From Spirochaetia bacterium (lineage in GTDB: Bacteria > Spirochaetota > Spirochaetia > PWKH01), in NCBI GenBank assembly GCA_021736505.1, contig JAIPFU010000084.1:1-7562 (forward strand): a DNA stretch of 7,562 bases, read 5' to 3'. Each line of letters starts with the position of its first letter. Positions within the stretch are counted from its first letter, which is position 1. Of this stretch, positions 1-7,207 are shown in pieces. The translations under genes were made by a program, and so were the position numbers. Below the pieces are notes generated by a model. It saw only the letters and a list, made by a program, of their open reading frames with translations, did no database searches and had not been told where the DNA came from.

Positions 1-2
1 CA

Positions 3-3000
3 GTCGAGCCCGAAGCAAAAAGTGAAACTACACCAGAGCAGGAACCCAAGGCGGAACACGCAATTGCACCTGAGCCTAAACCCGCTCCGGAGCCTGAAGC
101 AGAACCCAAGCCAGAGATAGAGCCCACTCCCGAGCCTGACCCGACTCCTGAGCCGGAGATAGAGCCCACACCTGAACCAGAACCGGCTGCCGAGCCGGAG
201 ATAGAGCCCACGCCCGAACCCGAACCAACTCCCGAGTCGGAGATAGAGCCCACACCTGAAACCGAACCAACTCCCGAGCCGGTGATAGAGCCCACATCCG
301 AGCCCGAACCGGCTCCTGAGCAGGAGATAGAGCCCACTCCCGAGCCCGAACCGGCTCCCGAGCCGGCGATAGAGCCCACTCCCGAGCCCGAACCGGCTCC
401 CGAGCCGGCGATAGAGCCCACTCCTGAGCCCGAACCGACTCCCGAGCCGGCGATAGAACCCACTCCTGAGCCTGAACCGACTCCCAAGCCGGAAATAGAG
501 CCCACACCCGAGCCCGAACCAACTCCCGAGCCGGAGATAGAGCCCGCTCCCGAGCCTGAACCGGCTCCTGAGCCGGAAATAGAACCCACACCTGAGCCGG
601 AAATAGAACCCACACCTGAGCCGGAAATAGAACCCACACCTGAGCCGGAAATAGAACCCACACCTGAACCAGAACCCGCTCCCGAGCCGGAGATAGAGCC
701 CACACCTGAGCCAGAACCGGCTCCCGAGCCGGAGATAGAGCCCACACCCGAGCCCGAACCAACTCCCGAGCCGGAGATAGAGCCCACACCTGAGCCTGAA
801 CCGGCTCCCGAGCCGGAGATAGAGCCCACACCTGAGCCAGAACCGGCTCCCGAGCCGGCGATAGAGCCCACACCTGAGCCAGAACCGGCTCCCGAGCCGG
901 AGATAGAGCCCACACCCGAGCCCGAACCAACTCCTGAGCCGGAAATAGAGCCCACACCTGAGCCTGAACCGGCTCCTGAGCCGGTGATAGAGCCCACTCC
1001 CGAGCCGAAAATTGAAACCGCATTCGACGCTGAAGGGGAAGAGGTCTTTGCCGCACCAGAGCCCTGGATAGGGGAGGCAGAAGAGAGGGAAACGCCGACG
1101 TCGGCAGACCGCAGCGAGAAAACAGAGAAAACCGAGCGCGGAGGCATCACCCTAGATAAAGCGCTGAAAAGATTTGGAACGATCCCCAAGGATTTTTCCC
1201 TGAACGTGGAAAAAGCACCCGCAATCGATCCCTTCAGTCCAGTAGGAAGTAAACCGCCGGACGAACTAGCCGAAGACCCTGAAGAGGAAGAGGTGAAAGA
1301 GCCTGAAGAAGTTATCATTGAGGAGCCGCCGGAACCCCTCACCCTCTTTGAGGCAGTCGATCAGGGAAAACTGGATATCATAAAAGAGCGTATCCTGATG
1401 GATGGCGTCGATATACAGAGCCAGGATGAGCAGGGACGCACGCCTCTTCACCGCGCAGCCCTGAAAGGATCATTTGAAATGGTCTATCTGCTTATAAAAT
1501 ATGGAGCGGATCCGAACGTACGGGACAAGGCGGGAAATTTGCCCATCCACCTAACGATTCCAGGTGATTTCTCTCTAGCCTACGAACTAACCGATCGCGG
1601 CAAACTGATTTACGCAGCGGATCCGCAGGGAAACATTCCGTTGGAGGAGGCATTTGCAGCAGGACCTGATGCCCTGCATAAGCTGCTGCAGGACCGCTAC
1701 GTGAACATCAGGGATGAAGAAGGCAATACACCGCTCCATTACGCTGCTGAATACGGTGATACTGCCTCAATCCGGCAGCTCATCAAGGACACCGCCAATG
1801 TAAATTTGCGAAATTATCAGGATGAACTACCCCTCGATATCGCTTTTACGTACCGGGAGAGCCGGAATCATGTTGATGCAGTAGAACTATTGATTGATGC
1901 CTATTCGGATGTCCCGAGGGACCCGGAGTTTTATTACGCTTACCAGGCTATTTCGAATGATGATGTTCGCAGCCGTTTTGAAAACGGCGCAACGGTGCTC
2001 CATGCTGCAGCTGCATATAATCATCCTGCTTTGCTGAGGCTCTTCATACAGTCCGGAGCTTATTTGGAAGCACGGGATGAGCATAACAATACCCCGCTGC
2101 ACAGCGCAGTGAAGGGAAAAAATATAAGCATCGTGAAGACCCTCGTTGAGAGCGGAGCCCGAATAGATGCACGGAACAGTTCGTATAACACACCCCTGCA
2201 TTGTGCAGTACTATCATCTCTCAGTTCCGATGAATCCCTCAATCCCAATTCTGATGAGAATGCTGATGGAAACGCTGATGGGAATTCTGATGGGAATACA
2301 GCAAAAAAAGCTGATGAAAATACTGTTAAAAACTCTGAAACGGCACCTGTAAGCATTCGCATTGCTGAATTTCTGCTGGAAGAGGGAGCTGATGTCACGG
2401 CACTGAACAATAAGAGCAGAACTCCCCTTCATGAATCGGCTGTGCAGGGTATCCCAGAAACCTTCACGAAGATGCTGATCGAACATGGATCTGCCCTGGA
2501 CGCAAAGGACAGAAACGGCGATACCCCCTTGATGATATCCCTGGCGGAGAAAAACATTGATGTCATGAACCTGCTGCTTGATGCCGGCGCCGGCATTTTT
2601 GTACGGAACAATCAGCGGGTCAATCCAGTAATCAGAGCTCTGCTGCAGAGTACAGAATCAGCCAAAATTTTCCTTCGTAAAGATATGCTCGACAGAAGAG
2701 ACAGTGACTACAATACGCCTCTCCACATCGCAGTGCAGATAAAGAGTTCTCTTCCAGTTATTCAGCACCTTACTGATATGGGTGCCAGCATGACTGCAGA
2801 AAATATGATTGGCAATACGCCGCTTCATACGGCTGTATCCACAGAATATGTAAAAGCCGCAGCATACCTGATTGAAAGGGGCAGCAGTCCTTTTACCGAG
2901 AATAACCGGGGTGAATCTGCTCTGCTGCTGGCTTACAGGAAGGGTGTCCGGATTACCCGTGAAATTCTAACACCGGAAATTATCCGTTCCAGCGGCGGTT

Positions 3001-4148
3001 CCGGGGAGACACCCCTGCATATTGCTGCCAAAGAGGCTTTTACTGATGTAAGTGAATTCCTTATTCAGGAAGGGGCTCCCGTGAATGCACGGGATGAATC
3101 CGGGGCTTCTCCGCTGCATGAAAGTACCAGAATTGATCATGTAGAAATTTCACGCATGCTCATCAATAGCGGTGCAGAGGTAAATCTTCAAGATAATTAT
3201 GGTAATACACCGCTCCATACCGCCGTTTCCCGATCTGCCAACCGGGTCGCCAAGCTCCTGCTGTTTACGAATGCAAATCTCCATGTCCGCAACTTGAGTG
3301 GTAACTCACTGCTCCACACAGCAGTACTGAACAATAACCAGGAAGCCGTAAAAATGCTGATTCCCTTCGGTGCAAACCTGGAAGCCCGGGATAACACAGG
3401 CTTAACTCCCCTGCTGCTGGCGGCTAAAAAAAACCAGAATGCCATTGCCCGAGAACTGATAGTGAACGGAGCAGACGCCCAAGCCAGAGACAACCGAGGC
3501 AACACACCGCTGCATGAAGCAGTAAAAAACAAAAATGAGTATATTTCACTGGAGCTTATTGATTCCGGAGCAGATATTTACGCAGAAAACCGCTTTGAGG
3601 AATCACCCCTGACTACGGCTATTTCCTTTGGGATGGAGGTGATGGACTGGTTCATCACCCAGCGAACTGTAGCTGCACGCAGCGACTCAGGAAATTCTCC
3701 GCTCCATACGGCTGTGCAGCACAATGCTTCAGAGGAAGTTATCCATCTCCTCCTGGATCGAGGTGCAGATATCGACGGAAGAAACAATAAAATCGAATCT
3801 CCCCTGCATGTCGCTCTGCGGGCGTCCAATAAACGGGCGGTTAAAACACTGACGGCGGCGGGGGCGGATATTTTTCTGCGCAATGGGGAGGGAGAATCTC
3901 CAGTAAGCCTAGCCATGGGGATGGGCCGGGATGTCTATTCTTGGATTGTGGATACCCGCAACATGCACGCTCAGGATCGAAACGGCAATACCCCCCTTCA
4001 TCTGGCAGTGTCCCGAGGCTACCCCGATATTGTCCAGTACCTGCTTTCCATTGGGGCTGACCCCAAGCGAACGAATATCATGGGGCAATCTGCTGTTGAT
4101 CTTGCTCAGACACGAAGTGACGATACCCTCAGGACCCTTTTGCGCTAA
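3..4148 (+). CDS. Large Pro/Glu-repeat and ankyrin-repeat protein, 5' end missing
   Basis: The frame is open from the first complete codon of the window to TAA at 4146-4148, so the gene starts upstream; the GTG at 282 is an internal Val codon of a repeat. Of 1381 visible residues, 1-36 are acidic Pro/Glu-rich lead-in, 37-334 are tandem units of the type [14 protein letters not shown], 335-445 are a charged linker, and about 446-1381 are ankyrin repeats. I count 26 segments with the TPLH-type turn (for example [24 protein letters not shown]) plus an N-terminal cap beginning [11 protein letters not shown]. Ankyrin stacks are protein-binding scaffolds; no catalytic domain is visible. Pro/Glu rods resemble periplasm- or wall-spanning spacers, so a secreted or envelope-anchored protein is plausible, but any signal peptide or anchor lies outside the window. 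An Asn/Asp-rich insert (about residues 737-777) sits between the helices of one repeat. The ankyrin assignment is very secure; the cellular role is unknown. Confidence 0.95.
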   Translation, partial: VEPEAKSETTPEQEPKAEHAIAPEPKPAPEPEAEPKPEIEPTPEPDPTPEPEIEPTPEPEPAAEPEIEPTPEPEPTPESEIEPTPETEPTPEPVIEPTSEPEPAPEQEIEPTPEPEPAPEPAIEPTPEPEPAPEPAIEPTPEPEPTPEPAIEPTPEPEPTPKPEIEPTPEPEPTPEPEIEPAPEPEPAPEPEIEPTPEPEIEPTPEPEIEPTPEPEIEPTPEPEPAPEPEIEPTPEPEPAPEPEIEPTPEPEPTPEPEIEPTPEPEPAPEPEIEPTPEPEPAPEPAIEPTPEPEPAPEPEIEPTPEPEPTPEPEIEPTPEPEPAPEPVIEPTPEPKIETAFDAEGEEVFAAPEPWIGEAEERETPTSADRSEKTEKTERGGITLDKALKRFGTIPKDFSLNVEKAPAIDPFSPVGSKPPDELAEDPEEEEVKEPEEVIIEEPPEPLTLFEAVDQGKLDIIKERILMDGVDIQSQDEQGRTPLHRAALKGSFEMVYLLIKYGADPNVRDKAGNLPIHLTIPGDFSLAYELTDRGKLIYAADPQGNIPLEEAFAAGPDALHKLLQDRYVNIRDEEGNTPLHYAAEYGDTASIRQLIKDTANVNLRNYQDELPLDIAFTYRESRNHVDAVELLIDAYSDVPRDPEFYYAYQAISNDDVRSRFENGATVLHAAAAYNHPALLRLFIQSGAYLEARDEHNNTPLHSAVKGKNISIVKTLVESGARIDARNSSYNTPLHCAVLSSLSSDESLNPNSDENADGNADGNSDGNTAKKADENTVKNSETAPVSIRIAEFLLEEGADVTALNNKSRTPLHESAVQGIPETFTKMLIEHGSALDAKDRNGDTPLMISLAEKNIDVMNLLLDAGAGIFVRNNQRVNPVIRALLQSTESAKIFLRKDMLDRRDSDYNTPLHIAVQIKSSLPVIQHLTDMGASMTAENMIGNTPLHTAVSTEYVKAAAYLIERGSSPFTENNRGESALLLAYRKGVRITREILTPEIIRSSGGSGETPLHIAAKEAFTDVSEFLIQEGAPVNARDESGASPLHESTRIDHVEISRMLINSGAEVNLQDNYGNTPLHTAVSRSANRVAKLLLFTNANLHVRNLSGNSLLHTAVLNNNQEAVKMLIPFGANLEARDNTGLTPLLLAAKKNQNAIARELIVNGADAQARDNRGNTPLHEAVKNKNEYISLELIDSGADIYAENRFEESPLTTAISFGMEVMDWFITQRTVAARSDSGNSPLHTAVQHNASEEVIHLLLDRGADIDGRNNKIESPLHVALRASNKRAVKTLTAAGADIFLRNGEGESPVSLAMGMGRDVYSWIVDTRNMHAQDRNGNTPLHLAVSRGYPDIVQYLLSIGADPKRTNIMGQSAVDLAQTRSDDTLRTLLR
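111..1004 (+). repeat. In-frame 42/24-base tandem repeat encoding a Pro/Glu rod
   Basis: There are 23 head-to-tail units: 11 of 42 bases (111-572), three of 24 bases (573-644), eight of 42 bases (645-980) and a final 24-base partial (981-1004). The 42-base unit encodes [14 protein letters not shown]; the 24-base unit keeps only PEIEPTPE, as if an 18-base module were missing. All unit lengths are multiples of three, so gain or loss of units keeps the frame. Synonymous codon patterns also repeat at longer range: units at 687, 729 and 771 resemble those at 855, 897 and 939, offset by 168 bases, which suggests block duplications of four units. Confidence 0.97.
573..668 (+). repeat. Run of four near-identical 24-base units
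   Basis: Units at 573-596, 597-620 and 621-644 are identical at every base, and 645-668 differs only in its last base (GAA for GAG). This is the most homogeneous stretch of the Pro/Glu array and therefore the likeliest to have expanded recently and to vary between isolates by slippage. Confidence 0.95.
2247..2297 (+). repeat. 12-base tandem repeat in the Asn/Asp-rich ankyrin insert
   Basis: Four 12-base units encode [12 protein letters not shown] and NSDG, followed by a trailing Asn codon. They form the core of a roughly 40-residue low-complexity insert between the first helix ([10 protein letters not shown]) and the second helix ([14 protein letters not shown]) of one ankyrin repeat. The fold on both sides is intact, so the insert is probably a flexible surface loop grown by slippage. 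Confidence 0.85.
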
Positions 4149-4224
4149 GCCTTAACCCAAGCTTAAATCTAGCTTGAGTTAGGCTTGAGTTAGGCTTGAG
4201 TGAAGCTTGAATATGGCTTCAACC
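4148..4224. repeat. 11-base periodic tract just after the ankyrin gene
   Basis: GCTT recurs at exactly 11-base spacing (4161, 4172, 4183, 4194, 4205, 4216). A weaker match (CCTT) one period earlier, at 4150, touches the ankyrin stop codon. The best units read AGGCTTGAGTT. The tract is noncoding and lies between convergent genes. The 11-base period is close to one helical turn, but I see no known site in it. Confidence 0.85.
4153..4181 (+). terminator. Possible transcription terminator hairpin after the ankyrin gene
   Basis: TAACCCAAGCT (4153-4163) pairs with AGCTTGAGTTA (4171-4181) in 10 of 11 positions across a 7-base loop, starting five bases after the stop codon. There is no T-run after the stem, so it is not a textbook intrinsic terminator. 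It may act as an mRNA 3'-end stabiliser or be a by-product of the 11-base repeats. Confidence 0.4.
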
Positions 4225-4260
4225 TGGATTATTTCTGGTGCGCTAACTGCAAACCTTAAT

Positions 4261-4283
4261 GAAAATCTGGCTGGAAGATTTTC
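4261..4283 (-). terminator. Possible terminator hairpin after the VTT membrane gene
   Basis: GAAAATCT (4261-4268) and AGATTTTC (4276-4283) form a perfect 8-bp stem with a 7-base loop, about 33 bases past the stop codon of the - strand operon. Only a weak T-stretch lies within the arm and none follows it. The position between convergent genes supports a terminator role for the operon. Confidence 0.4.
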
Positions 4284-4315
4284 TAGAAACATTTCAGGAA
4301 GCTTTGGAATCGATA

Positions 4316-4945
4316 TCACAATGCAGGGACGCTGAACAGATTGATGCCGGCACGGATGAGCAGATAATAGACAAGCATCCTCGGAAAACGCGATAGACAA
4401 GCTATTGCCGCCCAGCCCCAGGGCACTTTCAGCAGACCCGCCGTCCAGCTGATGGTTGAAAACGGTATGGGAGTAAATCCGGCCAGAGCAATTCCCCAGG
4501 CACCATAATGCTGAAGGATATGCTCCCACTTGCTGCGATAGCGACTAGTCACGCGATTTACAATTCTCCAGTGATTGAAAGATCGAGCTATCCAATACCC
4601 TCCATAGCCTCCCAGAGCAGAAGCCGTAGACATCACAAGCAGCAGCGGAACAGGATTCCAGACCAGGGTAAAGGGGAAAATCACATCCACCGTGGTCGGA
4701 ACGATAAACATATCAACCAGCAGGCAGTATATTCCCACACCCCACAGCCCGAGATGCTCACCGAGCCAGCTGCCTGCCGTACGCAGGGACTCTCCGAAAA
4801 AGAGATAGAGCAGTCCATAAAGCCCAAAAATAATTCCCCCGAAGAGAAGGGTCTTCAGGATAATATCTCTGGTGATAATTCTCCGCTGCCTTCGGCCCTC
4901 TTCAGCATGTGCCGAATTGGCAGCACTCCCCTTATCGTTCTCCAT
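4316..4945 (-). CDS. Small VTT/DedA-type (SNARE-associated, YqaA-like) membrane protein
   Basis: This 209-residue integral membrane protein has hydrophobic segments at about 28-50, 67-92, 98-120, 147-168 and 172-200. Family-type features include GGYGGYWIAR (112-121) and the re-entrant-like GFTPIPFSTISWTAG (156-170), followed by an Arg-containing helix. VTT-domain proteins are linked to phospholipid scrambling or flipping and envelope homeostasis; the substrate here is unknown. I chose the ATG at 4945 because GGAGAG lies 9 bases upstream and it overlaps the preceding gene by only 14 bases. An upstream in-frame ATG at 5032 would bury about 100 bases in the AlkD-like gene and add a non-hydrophobic extension. 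Residues 7-13 (SAANSAH) are encoded by a copy of the 19-base dispersed palindrome. It is the last gene of the operon. Confidence 0.85.
   Translation of the reverse strand: MENDKGSAANSAHAEEGRRQRRIITRDIILKTLLFGGIIFGLYGLLYLFFGESLRTAGSWLGEHLGLWGVGIYCLLVDMFIVPTTVDVIFPFTLVWNPVPLLLVMSTASALGGYGGYWIARSFNHWRIVNRVTSRYRSKWEHILQHYGAWGIALAGFTPIPFSTISWTAGLLKVPWGWAAIACLSRFPRMLVYYLLIRAGINLFSVPAL
4908..4926 (+). repeat. Dispersed 19-base palindromic repeat, copy A (S = G)
   Basis: The sequence reads TGTGCCGAATTGGCAGCAC and lies inside the VTT gene, read on its antisense side. It encodes residues 7-13 of the hydrophilic N-terminal tail. It is identical over 19 bases to copy C in the opposite orientation. Confidence 0.9.
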
Positions 4946-5660
4946 GCAGGTATGCTCTCCGTAAATCCTCAGGAAACCTCTCAATAGCATAGCGCAGCAT
5001 GGTTCGCGGCATCTGCTTATAGCGAAGATCAAGAAAAGCTGTCTCCGTTTCCAAAGAGCGTTTCCCCACCTCTCTCAGCATCCACCCCGTCGCTTTATGA
5101 ATCAAATCGTGCGGGTGATGCAAAAGCAGGTCAGCAATATCAAGTGTATCCTGAAACTGCCCCTTACGAATGAAAGCCATGCTGCTCACCACGGCAATGC
5201 GCTGCTTCCACAGCTCCCCTGAACGTGCAAAGGTATAGAGGATCCCCCTATCACGCTCCAGCAGCCAGGCACCCAACAGCCCGATGCAGCTCGTATCCAC
5301 TAAATCCCAGTTATTCTGCCAGGATATATGCTCCAGATAAAACGCTATACACTCCTCCTTCGAAAGAGGCATATTCTCCCTTCGTTTCCCCTGGTATATC
5401 TTCAAAAGCATCAGCAGCGCAGTCATCCGGTGTTCATGGATACTGCTGGTCATCAGCTCATGCAGATCATCCCTTCCTACCTTCTGATACCAGAAGCCTG
5501 CGATTTTCCGCTGCTTCGGCACTGTAACACCGAGAAAAATATCACCTTCCCCGTACTGGCCCTTTCCGGTTTTAAAAAAACGTTGAAGCACTGCCTTTTT
5601 TTCCGGCGACGCCTGTAATTTCAGGTCCCTGCTGATGTCTTCGTACAGTGATCCGCTCAT
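4932..5660 (-). CDS. alkD: AlkD-family DNA alkylation repair glycosylase
   Basis: This 242-residue HEAT-like helical protein should excise N3- and N7-alkylated purines from DNA, starting base excision repair. Family signatures are GVTVPKQRKIA (44-54), NNWDLVD (116-122), LWKQRIAVVS (150-159), KATGWMLREVGKR (189-201) and MPRTMLRYAIERFP (217-230). Known catalytic residues of Bacillus cereus AlkD (W109, D113, R148, W187) map by motif to W118, D122, R154 and W193, all present with compatible spacing, so the enzyme is probably active. The length is normal for the family. The ATG at 5660 overlaps the upstream AlaX stop as ATGA, with GGAGGAG positioned upstream, and the 3' end overlaps the VTT gene by 14 bases. 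It is the middle gene of the operon. Substrate range cannot be read from the sequence. Confidence 0.93.
   Translation of the reverse strand: MSGSLYEDISRDLKLQASPEKKAVLQRFFKTGKGQYGEGDIFLGVTVPKQRKIAGFWYQKVGRDDLHELMTSSIHEHRMTALLMLLKIYQGKRRENMPLSKEECIAFYLEHISWQNNWDLVDTSCIGLLGAWLLERDRGILYTFARSGELWKQRIAVVSSMAFIRKGQFQDTLDIADLLLHHPHDLIHKATGWMLREVGKRSLETETAFLDLRYKQMPRTMLRYAIERFPEDLRRAYLHGER
4955..4960 (-). promoter_or_regulatory. Ribosome binding site for the VTT protein
   Basis: GGAGAG on the - strand lies 9 bases before the ATG at 4945, inside the 3' end of the AlkD-like gene. It supports this start over the in-frame ATG at 5032 and suggests translational coupling. Confidence 0.6.
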
Positions 5661-6916
5661 TTGAGCTCCTCCAAAGTCTTTTTCAGCGCAGCAATAAATT
5701 CCCCGCGGCCGCCCGGCGCTTTTCCCATTCCCTGCCAGATTGGAGCTTTTCCGCCGCCTTTCGCTTCTACCAAGGGGAATAGTTCAGTCCGTATTTTTCC
5801 GAAGTCCAGGGGAACTTCACCGGCAATGCCGATGAGCCAGCGAAGATCTTCGCTGCATACTACTAATCCGCAGTACACCAACTTGTGCTGCGAATTCGGC
5901 ACATTTTTCATAGCCTCAGAATTCTTCCGCTCCTCTTCTTCTGACTGAAGATACTCAAATATCGTTTTCAGGATTTTCGGATCCTCATCGTGAAGAACCG
6001 CCGAGATAAATCTGATGCCGTTAGGGAGCATTTCGGCGTGCTCCTCAGCCTGTCGAGCGTATGATCGGGCAAGCTTGCTCCGTTCCAGCTCCAACTGGGA
6101 CTGGAGCTCCTTCAGCTTATCCTGCTGTTTTCTGACTGCATCCGGAGTCTTTTCCGGTGATGCAGAGAGCAGCGTGCCTACTTCATCCAGCACACGGGTC
6201 TTCATGCGATAATCCCTGACGGCGCGTTTTCCGATTTTCCATACAGTACGTACGTGCCCTCGGATTTTCTCTGTTCCGATACAGGCTATCCAGCCGACTT
6301 CACCGCTTTTCGCCACGTGAACACCGCCGCAGGCTACTTTATCATAATGCTCAAGCCCGACAATACGAATTTCCCCTCCGACTTTCGGTTCCCGCCGCAG
6401 GTCCATTTCAGCCGCCGCATCCTCTTCAACTACTTCATCAGTAAGCGGCACATTGCGGGTGACCAGGGTATTCGCCTGCTCTTCCGCCGCCTCTATCTGC
6501 TCATCACTCAAGTTTTCACAGTCCAGCTCTATGGTGGTGTAATCCTCTCCCTGATGCACAGAAACCGTTCCGATGCCCAGCTCACGGTAGAATATAGCGG
6601 AGAGAATATGTTGTCCCGAGTGCTGCTGCATGTAGTCAAAACGGTGATCCCAATCAAGAACCATACGCTGCTTCTGTCCCGCTTCAAGATCAGGCTGCTT
6701 TTTCGTCAGGTGAAGCACTTCATTTCCGTCCTTTCGGGTAGTATGGACTTCCGCATCACCTATTCTTCCCCTGTCGCCGGGCTGACCACCCCCTTCAGGG
6801 TAGAAAATGGTTTTATCGCAGATTATCTCCCATGCTTTTTTTCCCTTGCGGACTTCCTGAACGGTGACATCTATTTCCCTGGTATACTGATTCTGATAGA
6901 ATACTTTCTCTGTCAT
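5657..6916 (-). CDS. alaX: AlaX-type alanyl-tRNA editing protein with DHHA1 domain
   Basis: This 419-residue homologue of the editing half of alanyl-tRNA synthetase should hydrolyse mischarged Ser- or Gly-tRNA(Ala) in the cytoplasm. Residues 38-50 carry FYPEGGGQPGDRG. The zinc ligands are H99-x3-H103 (HSGQH) and C196-x3-H200 (CGGVH). A charged coiled-coil-like stretch spans about 262-298. A DHHA1-like C-terminal domain ends with GGGKAPIWQG (387-396), matching the GGG-rich motif of the family. No catalytic or tRNA-recognition core of a full synthetase is present. I prefer the ATG at 6916 (MTEKVFYQNQ); the in-frame GTG at 6961 would add 15 residues that come largely from a dispersed repeat. Residues 338-344 (NVPNSQH) are encoded by another copy of that repeat. 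It is the first gene of the operon, overlapping the AlkD-like gene by 4 bases. Confidence 0.93.
   Translation of the reverse strand: MTEKVFYQNQYTREIDVTVQEVRKGKKAWEIICDKTIFYPEGGGQPGDRGRIGDAEVHTTRKDGNEVLHLTKKQPDLEAGQKQRMVLDWDHRFDYMQQHSGQHILSAIFYRELGIGTVSVHQGEDYTTIELDCENLSDEQIEAAEEQANTLVTRNVPLTDEVVEEDAAAEMDLRREPKVGGEIRIVGLEHYDKVACGGVHVAKSGEVGWIACIGTEKIRGHVRTVWKIGKRAVRDYRMKTRVLDEVGTLLSASPEKTPDAVRKQQDKLKELQSQLELERSKLARSYARQAEEHAEMLPNGIRFISAVLHDEDPKILKTIFEYLQSEEEERKNSEAMKNVPNSQHKLVYCGLVVCSEDLRWLIGIAGEVPLDFGKIRTELFPLVEAKGGGKAPIWQGMGKAPGGRGEFIAALKKTLEELK
5666..5672 (-). promoter_or_regulatory. Ribosome binding site for the AlkD-like gene
   Basis: GGAGGAG on the - strand lies inside the last codons of the AlaX gene; the GGAGG core is 7 bases from the ATG at 5660. 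Together with the ATGA overlap it points to coupled translation. Confidence 0.85.
5885..5903 (-). repeat. Dispersed 19-base palindromic repeat, copy B (S = C)
   Basis: On the - strand it reads TGTGCCGAATTCGCAGCAC. It lies within the AlaX gene and encodes part of NVPNSQHK in the DHHA1 region. It shares extra flank (GAAAAA before the unit) with copy C and is the exact reverse complement of copy D. Confidence 0.9.
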
Positions 6917-6921
6917 AATAA

Positions 6922-6932
6922 CCTTTTTTTTT
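6922..6932 (-). promoter_or_regulatory. AlaX translation start region: A9 tract and weak Shine-Dalgarno
   Basis: On the - strand nine A residues run into GG, giving AAAGG 5 bases before the ATG at 6916. The site is weak but correctly placed and supports the ATG start. A nine-base homopolymer here could slip in length. Confidence 0.5.
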
Positions 6933-6943
6933 CTACTCCAGCT

Positions 6944-6962
6944 GTGCTGCCAATTCGGCACA
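6944..6962 (-). repeat. Dispersed 19-base palindromic repeat, copy C (S = G)
   Basis: On the - strand it reads TGTGCCGAATTGGCAGCAC. It lies 28 bases upstream of the AlaX ATG. It supplies the in-frame GTG and an overlapping ATG, which make false or leader starts possible. Confidence 0.9.
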
Positions 6963-6969
6963 TTTTTCC

Positions 6970-7122
6970 TTAAACTGCAAACAGGACATCTATGTACTGT
7001 TTCGTCATTGCATTCCGCAGCTCATCCTGCCTTCTGTCTCCGTTGAATTAAGAAGAAAATCGGCCTACCATTAATCCTGTCCGGCGAAGTTTCGGATGAT
7101 TTTCCGGTTTTGCTTGATCCAT
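6970..7122 (-). pseudogene. Short protein-like frame interrupted by an in-frame TAA
   Basis: On the - strand the frame from ATG at 7122 encodes 24 residues beginning MDQAKPENHPKLRRTG. It stops at TAA (7050-7048) and continues in the same frame for 25 residues ending TKQYIDVLFAV before a second TAA (6972-6970). Both halves look like ordinary protein, hydrophilic then amphipathic, which suggests a former small gene of about 50 codons upstream of alaX. No Shine-Dalgarno precedes the ATG, and I recognise no family. A chance open stretch remains possible at this length. Confidence 0.25.
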
Positions 7123-7166
7123 AGTACGTATTGTAGTATTTTTTTAGTGATGCGAAAAGGGCGCTT

Positions 7167-7194
7167 TTTGTATATATGCATTCGATATCGTCAA
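7167..7194 (-). promoter_or_regulatory. Candidate promoter for the alaX operon
   Basis: On the - strand TTGACG (7194-7189) is followed after 16 bases by TACAAA (7172-7167), a 5/6 and 4/6 match to the sigma-70 -35 and -10 boxes. Transcription would start near 7160 and read through the broken small frame into alaX. The spacing is slightly short. Confidence 0.35.
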
Positions 7195-7207
7195 AGCGAT
7201 TTTCAAA

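Noticed and set aside
282..284. GTG as start codon of the ankyrin gene
   Set aside because: The frame is open to the window edge and this GTG is the Val codon of a repeat unit, with no ribosome site.
76..1056. Long open frame on the - strand opposite the Pro/Glu repeats
   Set aside because: It is antisense to the repeat array; its repetitive product arises because the repeat units contain no stop in that frame.
4508..4987. + strand frame of 159 codons
   Set aside because: It lies opposite the VTT gene, has no ribosome site or family features, and is unlike a folded protein.
4946..5032. Upstream in-frame start for the VTT protein at 5032
   Set aside because: It would overlap the AlkD-like gene by about 100 bases; the ATG at 4945 has GGAGAG and a 14-base overlap.
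6917..6961. GTG at 6961 as the AlaX start
   Set aside because: The added residues come from repeat copy C and a lysine run; the ATG at 6916 begins directly at the family-like N-terminus.
6254..6973. + strand frame of 239 codons
   Set aside because: It is antisense to the well-supported AlaX gene with its zinc and GGG motifs.
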